DNA from: Candidatus Eiseniibacteriota bacterium
GTDB lineage: Bacteria; Eisenbacteria; RBG-16-71-46; JAGVPR01
Assembly (NCBI GenBank): GCA_020052115.1
Contig: JAGVPR010000293.1
Location: 1-14,033, forward strand
DNA: 14,033 nucleotides
Direction of reading: 5' to 3'
Position 1 is the stretch's first letter; each line of letters opens with the position of its first letter. The position numbers and the translations under genes are program-made. The notes beneath the pieces were generated by a model, which saw only the letters and a list, made by a program, of their open reading frames with translations, made no database searches and was not told the origin of the DNA. This document shows positions 7,033 to 12,047 of the stretch, piece by piece.

Positions 7033-7638
7033 ATGACGCAGGGGACGCTCGAGCGGGTGGCGCTGGTGCTCGTCGAGCTGGACAGCGTAGCCCGCGGCGT
7101 GTTCGTCGCCGACGCCATGATGAAGACCGCTCCGGTGGAGCTCATCTCCGCGACCCATGCCACCCCGGGGAAGTTCGTCATTGTGATCGGGGGCGGGGTG
7201 GCGGAGGTGGAATCGAGCCTTGCGAAGGGGCTCGAGGCGGGGTCGGGGCACCTGATAGATCATCTCTTCCTGCCGCAGGTGGACGGCCAGGTGTTCCCGG
7301 CGATCGCGGGGCGCGTCCGGCTGACCGAGGTGGATGCGATCGGGATCGTCGAGACCGGCACCCTCTCTTCGGCGATTCTCGCCGCTGACGCCGCCGCCAA
7401 GGGAGCGAGCGTGCGCCTGGTCGAGATCAAGCTCTCGCGCGGACTGCACGGCAAGGGGTTCGTGACGATGACCGGCGCCGTGAGCGATGTCGAGGCGGGC
7501 GTGGACTTCGGCGAGCGAGCGGCCCGCGAGCGCGGCTTCTTCGTCTCGCGGGCGGTGATCCCCCGGCCTCACGACGAGTTGGGCCGTCGCATCCTCGAGG
7601 GCCGATGGGGTGATATCGAGGGCCAGCCGGTCCTCTGA
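7033..7638 (+). CDS. BMC-T tandem-domain shell trimer protein, PduT-like
   Basis: Trimers of this two-domain protein form pseudo-hexamers in the shell facet. The protein has 201 residues. Domain 1 spans about 7-93 (RVALVLVELDSVARGVFVAD, then PGKFVIVIGG at 45-54). Domain 2 spans about 101-183 (DAIGIVETGTLSSAILAADA, then SRAVIPRPHDEL). Order and wording match PduT, including the stretch ending FPAIAG (88-93) at the domain junction and VIPRPH near the end. In PduT the pore loop carries a cysteine (in GIGGKC) that binds a 4Fe-4S cluster. Here the same loop reads GLHGKG (137-142), so Gly142 replaces it, and the whole protein has no cysteine. It therefore cannot hold that cluster. The start is supported by AGGGGGAG at 7023-7030; the gene lies 8 bases after the dehydrogenase stop. 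Confidence 0.93.
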   Translation: MTQGTLERVALVLVELDSVARGVFVADAMMKTAPVELISATHATPGKFVIVIGGGVAEVESSLAKGLEAGSGHLIDHLFLPQVDGQVFPAIAGRVRLTEVDAIGIVETGTLSSAILAADAAAKGASVRLVEIKLSRGLHGKGFVTMTGAVSDVEAGVDFGERAARERGFFVSRAVIPRPHDELGRRILEGRWGDIEGQPVL

Positions 7639-7647
7639 GGGGTCGAA

Positions 7648-7914
7648 ATGCACCTTGCTCGTGTCATCGGGACCGTGGTCGCGACGCAGAAGACGGAGAA
7701 TCTGCCGGAGAGCCGGTTGCTCGTCATCCAGCCGTTGACCCCGGACGGCAGGACCGAAGGCCGTCCGCTCGTGGCCGTGGATCTGGTGAGCGCGGCCCCG
7801 GAGGAACGGGTGTTCTTCGTCCGGGGGAGGGAAGCGGCGAACGCGATGCCGAACCCCGACAACCCCGTGGATGCCGCCATTGTGGGCATCGTGGACGCGG
7901 TGGAGCGGTATTAG
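7648..7914 (+). CDS. BMC-P microcompartment vertex protein (EutN/CcmL family), second copy
   Basis: This is the second pentamer vertex protein, 88 residues, shorter at the C-terminus than the first copy. Seen: HLARVIGTVVATQK (2-15), aligning with the first copy, and NPVDAAIVGIVDAVE (72-86) at the end. The hallmark Gly-Ala-Gly-x-Gly-Glu loop of the first copy is changed to VSAAPEERVFFVRGREAAN (47-65), so the two are clearly diverged paralogues and not a recent duplication. GAGGGG (7637-7642) lies 5 bases before ATG 7648 and overlaps the BMC-T stop. It is the last gene of the operon; a new promoter follows within 40 bases. Confidence 0.93.
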   Translation: MHLARVIGTVVATQKTENLPESRLLVIQPLTPDGRTEGRPLVAVDLVSAAPEERVFFVRGREAANAMPNPDNPVDAAIVGIVDAVERY

Positions 7915-7952
7915 CCGGGCCCGAGGGGCATTCGAAAGTCCGCGTCCCCGCG

Positions 7953-7982
7953 TTGACAGCCGGTCACGGAAGCCGTTATTCT
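7953..7982 (+). promoter_or_regulatory. Sigma70-type promoter before the small basic ribosomal-type gene
   Basis: A consensus -35 TTGACA (7953-7958), an 18-base spacer and -10 TATTCT (7977-7982, 4 of 6). The predicted start near 7989 gives a leader of about 82 bases before the 29-codon gene. This marks a transcription unit separate from the BMC operon. Confidence 0.6.
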
Positions 7983-8017
7983 CAACCGTCTGAGATTCTC
8001 GCGGCGAGGGCTCCGGC

Positions 8018-8054
8018 CCGGCGCCGATTTCGACGCCTGAGCTGAAGGCGCCGG
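8018..8054 (+). promoter_or_regulatory. Leader inverted repeat next to the ribosome binding site
   Basis: CCGGCGCC (8018-8025) and GGCGCCGG (8047-8054) are exact complements with a 21-base loop. They end 6 bases before the GGAGG site (8061-8065) of the 29-codon gene. Such a stem could control translation, as leaders of ribosomal protein genes often do. No regulatory role is shown here. Confidence 0.4.
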
Positions 8055-8070
8055 TCCTTTGGAGGCACGG

Positions 8071-8160
8071 ATGGGTTCGGGAAAGAAGCGAAAGAGAAAG
8101 AAGATCGCGACCCACAAGCGCAAGAAGCGGCTGCGCAAGAACCGCCACAAGAAGAAGTAG
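8071..8160 (+). CDS. 29-residue basic ribosomal-type protein (AURKAIP1/COX24 C-domain, bS22-like)
   Basis: This tiny gene encodes 29 residues, about two thirds of them Lys, Arg or His. It begins MGSGKKRKRKK, has THKRKKRLRKNRHKKK at 14-29 and contains no acidic residue. The pattern strongly recalls the short bacterial COX24_C/AURKAIP1-domain proteins. These include Bacteroidota proteins of about this size, and bS22 of mycobacteria, which sits on the small ribosomal subunit. Support for real translation: ATG 8071 lies 5 bases after GGAGG (8061-8065), a promoter stands at 7953-7982, a leader hairpin precedes it, and a terminator-like hairpin follows. The likely role is an rRNA-binding accessory protein of the 30S subunit; this rests on family resemblance. 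Confidence 0.85.
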   Translation: MGSGKKRKRKKIATHKRKKRLRKNRHKKK

Positions 8161-8180
8161 CCTGCTTGCGGGCGCCCTCC

Positions 8181-8210
8181 GGGGGATCCGGCGATGAGGC
8201 CGGAGCCCCC
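8181..8210 (+). terminator. Hairpin after the small ribosomal-type gene
   Basis: GGGGG-A-TCCGG (8181-8191) pairs with CCGGA-G-CCCCC (8200-8210): 10 base pairs with one A/G mismatch and an 8-base loop, starting 20 bases after the stop. There is no T tract, so it may be an attenuator or RNA-stability element instead of a full terminator. A second, 7-bp hairpin (8239-8257) follows in the leader of the next gene. Confidence 0.45.
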
Positions 8211-8389
8211 ACTGCGTCCGGAATCTCGCTCTCCAGACCGCGGCCCCAGCGGCCGCGTATCCGGCGTCTGCCGCGGCCAGAGCTGTGCCGGGGCGGCGCC
8301 GGGGGCGTTTCTGCTCGTCCGCATCCGATCTCTGGCGCATTCCCTGGCTTGCTGCAATCCGCCCGACGACAGCGCAAGGAGGCGTCCTC

Positions 8390-9418
8390 ATGAGCCGAGG
8401 GCCCAAGGACCGGATCGGCATCACTTTCAGCCAGCACATCGCACTTCAGCAGAAGCGCTTCCCCGGGGCGACCGGCACCTTCACCGCGCTGCTTCAGGAG
8501 ATCATGGTCGCCGCCAAGATCATCTCACGGGAGGTGCGAAAGGCCGGTCTCGTGGATGCCCTTGGGCTGACGGGCCACACGAATATCCAGGGTGAGGCGG
8601 TTCAGATCCTCGACGAGTTCGCGAACGAGACGATCATCCGAAACGTGCGCCACACCGGCCACCTCTGCGTCATGTCATCCGAGGAGAACGCCGACCCGAT
8701 CCCGATCCCGGAGGAGTACCCGCGGGGCCCCTACGCGATGACATTCGATCCGCTCGACGGGTCCAGCAACATTGATGCGAACGTCTCGATCGGCACGATC
8801 TTCTCCGTCCATCGGCGCGTGACCGCCGGCGGCGACGGCACGCTGGAGGATCTTCTTCAGCCGGGCCGCTCGCAGCTTGCTGCGGGGTACGTCATCTACG
8901 GGAGCAGCACGATCCTCGTCTACACGACGGGGACGGAGGTCCACGGTTTCACGCTCGATCCCACGGTCGGCGAGTTCCTCTGCTCTCATCCGAACATCAA
9001 GATCCCCGAGTCCGGCGGCATCTACAGCGTCAACGAGGGGAACACTTCGGGATGGGACGATCCGACGCGGCGGATCGTGGATGGCCTGAAGAACGGGGCG
9101 AATCCGGTGGGCAAGGCGTACAGCAGTCGCTACATAGGCTCGCTCGTTGCCGACTTCCACCGAACCCTCGTCTACGGCGGGATATTTCTCTACCCGCCGG
9201 ACAGAAAGAGCCCGCGCGGGAAGCTCCGGCTCTTGAGCGAGGCGGCGCCGATGGCGTTCATCATGGAGGCCGCCGGCGGCCGCGCGACGACGGGCCGTGA
9301 ATCCGTGCTAGAGATCCAGCCGACAGAACTGCACCAGCGGGTGCCTCTCATCGTCGGAAGCCGGCGCGAGGTGGAATGGGTGGAGTCAGTGTACAAAGAG
9401 GACGCGGACGCCCGCTGA
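8390..9418 (+). CDS. fbp: Fructose-1,6-bisphosphatase, class I
   Basis: It hydrolyses fructose 1,6-bisphosphate to fructose 6-phosphate and phosphate, the committed step of gluconeogenesis (and of the Calvin cycle where present), in the cytoplasm with Mg2+. It has 342 residues, normal for class I. ATG 8390 was chosen because AAGGAGG lies at 8376-8382, 7 bases before it; the frame is open further back to 8285 but that part is not protein-like. Seen: SSEEN (96-100) and DPLDGSSNID (120-129), the metal and phosphate site; YSSRYIGSLVADFHRTL (244-260); and GKLRLLSEAAPMAFIMEAAGG (277-297), the active-site signature with the metal Glu284. In that signature the residue before Glu284 is Ser, where the family normally has Tyr or Phe. 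I found no clear promoter of its own; it may be read through from 7953. Confidence 0.96.
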   Translation: MSRGPKDRIGITFSQHIALQQKRFPGATGTFTALLQEIMVAAKIISREVRKAGLVDALGLTGHTNIQGEAVQILDEFANETIIRNVRHTGHLCVMSSEENADPIPIPEEYPRGPYAMTFDPLDGSSNIDANVSIGTIFSVHRRVTAGGDGTLEDLLQPGRSQLAAGYVIYGSSTILVYTTGTEVHGFTLDPTVGEFLCSHPNIKIPESGGIYSVNEGNTSGWDDPTRRIVDGLKNGANPVGKAYSSRYIGSLVADFHRTLVYGGIFLYPPDRKSPRGKLRLLSEAAPMAFIMEAAGGRATTGRESVLEIQPTELHQRVPLIVGSRREVEWVESVYKEDADAR

Positions 9419-9690
9419 TCCGGCATGCCGCCCAGTGGGGCGTCGGGTGCGCTCTTTGCCTCGCGAGCACGCTTGGGTGCCTGATCGGGCTGGAGCATTG
9501 GCTCCGCTCGCGGGGTCTTCGCAGGGACACCATGATGCCGCTTCGTCGCCATCCGGCGTCGCGGCTTCTCGTGCGCATGGAATCGGGCGCAAAGGGCGTC
9601 TACACCGGCGTTCCCGTTCGCGCCAACCGCTACGGATGCCGCCGACCGGACTGGTCGCTGGAGAAGTCTCCGGGGACCTTTCGCATCGCC
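9376..9690 (+). pseudogene. Truncated N-terminal part of a membrane-anchored SGNH/GDSL-type hydrolase
   Basis: The frame from ATG 9376 (GAGG at 9368-9371) overlaps the end of fbp by 43 bases and runs to 9720. Residues 20-41 form a hydrophobic helix. Residues 75-104 (VYTGVPVRANRYG at 75-87, WSLEKSPGTFRI at 93-104) read like the segment that in many secreted SGNH hydrolases sits just before the catalytic block starting with a Gly-Asp-Ser motif. The catalytic block is absent. After codon 105 (about 9690) the frame becomes the antisense of a GNAT gene and stops at 9720. This is what I expect from a gene cut by deletion or insertion. The family assignment rests on a short stretch and is tentative. 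Confidence 0.55.
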
Positions 9691-10229
9691 TCCCACTCCT
9701 CACGGAGCATGTCGAAGTAGATCTCGTCCTTCCAGACTCCCTTCACGAGCGTCGTCTGGCGCATGACCCCGCCGCGATGATAGCCCTGCTTCTCGATGGC
9801 GCGGATGGACGCCGCGTTGCCTTCGAAGACGGTGGTCCAGAGACTCCACATCCCCAGCTCCGCGAAGGCGTAGTCAATGACGAGGTTCTTGGCCTCGGTG
9901 CCGTAGCCCTTGTTCCGCATCGCCTCGGGGAAGAGAAACATACCGGTCATGGCGCGGCGGCGCGGCCACTCGATCCGGTGCATGCCGATCGCGCCGATGA
10001 GGCGCTCCTCGCGGCGAAGCTCGACCGCCCAGAGGATGTTCGAGGGAGGGTCCTTCTCCCCGGTGACGGTCGCGATCCACTCCCTCTCGGACTTGAGCGA
10101 TCGAGGGAAGCGGACGAGCAGGACGGCTCGTATCTCCGGGTCGTTGATGCACGGGAGGAACGCCTCGGCATCCGACTCCTCCATGGCGCGAAGCTGCACG
10201 CGGGCTCCGATCAGAAACGGATGGGACAT
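9630..10229 (-). CDS. GNAT-family N-acetyltransferase (RimJ/RimL-like, Acetyltransf_3)
   Basis: It probably transfers an acetyl group from acetyl-CoA to an amine; the substrate is unknown. The protein has 199 residues. The start is set by a perfect upstream AAGGAGG on the minus strand (about 10234-10241) before the ATG at 10229. The frame is open further upstream, but that part runs through the shared promoter region. Seen: LIGARVQLRAMEESDAEAFL (6-25), the typical opening; GMFLFPEAMRNKGYGTEAKN (96-115), with the acetyl-CoA pyrophosphate loop RNKGYG (105-110); and EGNAASIRAIEKQGYHRGGV (136-155), the usual motif B. The family normally ends a few residues after LREEW (175-179). The last 15 residues here (VPGDF onward) are encoded by the antisense strand of the cut SGNH gene, so this gene borrowed its stop codon from foreign sequence. 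Confidence 0.88.
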   Translation of the reverse strand: MSHPFLIGARVQLRAMEESDAEAFLPCINDPEIRAVLLVRFPRSLKSEREWIATVTGEKDPPSNILWAVELRREERLIGAIGMHRIEWPRRRAMTGMFLFPEAMRNKGYGTEAKNLVIDYAFAELGMWSLWTTVFEGNAASIRAIEKQGYHRGGVMRQTTLVKGVWKDEIYFDMLREEWEAMRKVPGDFSSDQSGRRHP

Positions 10230-10313
10230 CGTGACCTCCTTCGCCCGAGGGCGGATCCGATGGATGCCGCGCATTTTGCCACACGGGTTGCCTCGGCGCC
10301 AGAGTTCGGCGCT

Positions 10314-10343
10314 TTGGCGGGACCCGGAAGATGTTGTAACATC
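10314..10343 (+). promoter_or_regulatory. Candidate promoter of glutamine synthetase, with a palindrome over the -10
   Basis: TTGGCG (10314-10319, 4 of 6), a 17-base spacer and TAACAT (10337-10342, 4 of 6) would start transcription near 10349, about 68 bases before the gene. The palindrome GATGTT-gt-AACATC (10330-10343) lies across the -10, in the right place for a repressor operator. It stands in the gap between the divergent GNAT and glutamine synthetase genes. Confidence 0.45.
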
Positions 10344-10416
10344 GTACAGATTTCGACAGATCGGGCCGTCCGGATCCGACGCGTGACCGGCCCGTGGGGG
10401 AGGAAGGGAGGGCATC

Positions 10417-11865
10417 ATGCTGGATCCGGGAAACGCCGCCGCTCGCAAGGATGCAGTAGAGAGGCTTCAGGGGCTCGCGGGAAAGGGCCGCGTCGAAGCC
10501 GTTGATCTCAAGTTCATTGATCTCCCGGGTCGCTGGCATCATCTGTCGCTCCCGATGGACCGCCTCGACGAAGCGCTGCTCTGTGACGGCGTGGCCTTCG
10601 ACGGATCCAGTATCCCCGGCTACGCGAACGCCGCCTCCAGCGACATGACGCTCATCCCGGATCCCGATACCGCGTTCATTGATCCATTCTGGGAGCGGCC
10701 GACGCTCAGCCTCATCTGCGACATCTCCAAGGGGGACGGCCATTCCTGCATGCGAGACCCGCGGGGAGCGGCGCGACGGGCGGAGGCCTTCCTTCGAACG
10801 ACGGGAATCGCCGACACGGCGATGATGAGCCCGGAGTTCGAGTTCTTCGTGTTCGACTCGGTGCGGCACCGCTGCGATGTTCATACCGCCTCGTACGCGG
10901 TGGACAGCGAGGAGGGGGAGTGGAACTCGGAGAGCGCGGCGAGCCGGGGCACCCGGCTCCCGCTCGGGGGCGGATATCACGCATTGCCTCCGCGGGACCG
11001 CCTCTTCGGCCTGCGCGCGGAGATGGTGCGCACGATCGAGCAATGCGGCATCCCGGTGAAATACCATCACCACGAAGGGGGCGGCCCGGGACAGTCGGAG
11101 ATCGAGGTGCTCTTCTTCCCGCTCTTGCGCGCTGGCGACGTGACGATGATGGTGAAGTACATCATCCGGATGGTCGCCGACCGCGCCGGGCGCGTGGCGA
11201 CCTTCATGCCCAAGCCGCTCTGGAACGCCGCCGGCAGCGGGATGCACGTGCACCAGCATCTCTTCTCCGGGCGGCGGCCGCTCTTCTGGGATGAGAAGGG
11301 TTGGGCGCAGCTGAGCGAGACGGCGCTGCACTACATCGGCGGTCTGCTCCACCACGGCTCGGCGCTCCTGGGGCTCACGAGTCCGAGCACGAATTCGTAC
11401 AAGCGCCTGGTGCCGGGCTTCGAATCGCCCGTGCACCTGATCTACGGCCTTGCGAACCGCGGCGCGGCCGTGAGGATTCCCGAAGGGGGGCGCACGCCGG
11501 AGACGAAGCGGATCGAGTTTCGCCCTCCCGATGCGACGTGCAACATCTACCTGGCCCTCGCGGGGATGCTGATGGCCGGCATTGACGGGATCCGGCGCCG
11601 GATTGACCCGCGAGAGGCGGGGTTCGGCCCGCACGACGAGGACCTCTCGGTGCGGCCCGAGGCGATCGGAAGGGAGCCGGGCACGGTGCCGCTCTCGCTG
11701 GCCGGGGCGATGGATGCTCTCGAAAAGGACCACGCGTTCCTTCTCGAGGGCGGGGTCTTCGACGAAGAGACGCTTGCGGTATGGATCGAGATGAAGCGGC
11801 GCGAGAGCTGGGACGTGTCGAAGCGCCCGCACCCGAGGGAGATCGCGTTGTACTTCGACGCGTAG
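10417..11865 (+). CDS. glnA: Glutamine synthetase, type I (GSI)
   Basis: It makes glutamine from glutamate, ammonia and ATP in the cytoplasm, as a dodecamer in this family. It has 482 residues. Seen: FDGSSIPGYANAASSDMTLI (61-80), the N-terminal substrate motif with the ammonium-site Asp; SPEFEFF (138-144), metal-binding Glu residues; HHHEGGGPGQSEIE (217-230); GSGMHVHQ (273-280), ATP site; NSYKRLVPGFESPV (326-339), the adenylate/glutamate flap; and RIEFRPPDATCN (365-376). A GSI-beta-like insertion, SEEGEWNS (164-171), is present. However, the adenylylation motif of GSI-beta (DLY[DE]LPPEE) reads DLSVRPEAI, so Ser411 stands where the modified Tyr would be. Control by GlnE-type adenylylation is therefore unlikely. 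ATG 10417 follows AGGAAGGGAGG (10401-10412). No partner nitrogen gene is adjacent. Confidence 0.95.
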   Translation: MLDPGNAAARKDAVERLQGLAGKGRVEAVDLKFIDLPGRWHHLSLPMDRLDEALLCDGVAFDGSSIPGYANAASSDMTLIPDPDTAFIDPFWERPTLSLICDISKGDGHSCMRDPRGAARRAEAFLRTTGIADTAMMSPEFEFFVFDSVRHRCDVHTASYAVDSEEGEWNSESAASRGTRLPLGGGYHALPPRDRLFGLRAEMVRTIEQCGIPVKYHHHEGGGPGQSEIEVLFFPLLRAGDVTMMVKYIIRMVADRAGRVATFMPKPLWNAAGSGMHVHQHLFSGRRPLFWDEKGWAQLSETALHYIGGLLHHGSALLGLTSPSTNSYKRLVPGFESPVHLIYGLANRGAAVRIPEGGRTPETKRIEFRPPDATCNIYLALAGMLMAGIDGIRRRIDPREAGFGPHDEDLSVRPEAIGREPGTVPLSLAGAMDALEKDHAFLLEGGVFDEETLAVWIEMKRRESWDVSKRPHPREIALYFDA

Positions 11866-11945
11866 GCGGTGGCAGTTCGTAGTGCTTGAGGGCGGTCGAG
11901 CGGTTCGGCCAGGGCGTTGCAATGCACTAACTCACGACGCCGCAA

Positions 11946-11975
11946 TTGACAAGGGACTCCGCCAGCGCGTACAAT
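11946..11975 (+). promoter_or_regulatory. Strong sigma70-type promoter of the propeller protein gene
   Basis: A consensus -35 TTGACA (11946-11951), an 18-base spacer and -10 TACAAT (11970-11975, 5 of 6). Transcription would start near 11982, about 66 bases before GTG 12048. It shows that the propeller gene is separate from glutamine synthetase. Confidence 0.75.
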
Positions 11976-12047
11976 CCCTGCGTGCGAAGGTGATCTCGGA
12001 GTTGGATCTCCAGCCTGGTCCGCTCCTCTAACGTCGGAGGCGAGAGG

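Noticed and set aside
7006..8439. 477-codon minus-strand open frame across BMC-T, the second BMC-P and the small ribosomal-type gene
   Set aside because: It crosses three genes and two promoters and has shadow-type composition.
10230..10448. Upstream extension of the GNAT frame by 73 codons
   Set aside because: The conserved domain starts at the internal ATG at 10229, which has a perfect AAGGAGG; the extension crosses the glutamine synthetase promoter.
9874..11922. 682-codon minus-strand open frame opposite glutamine synthetase
   Set aside because: Antisense shadow; it also runs out of frame through the GNAT gene.
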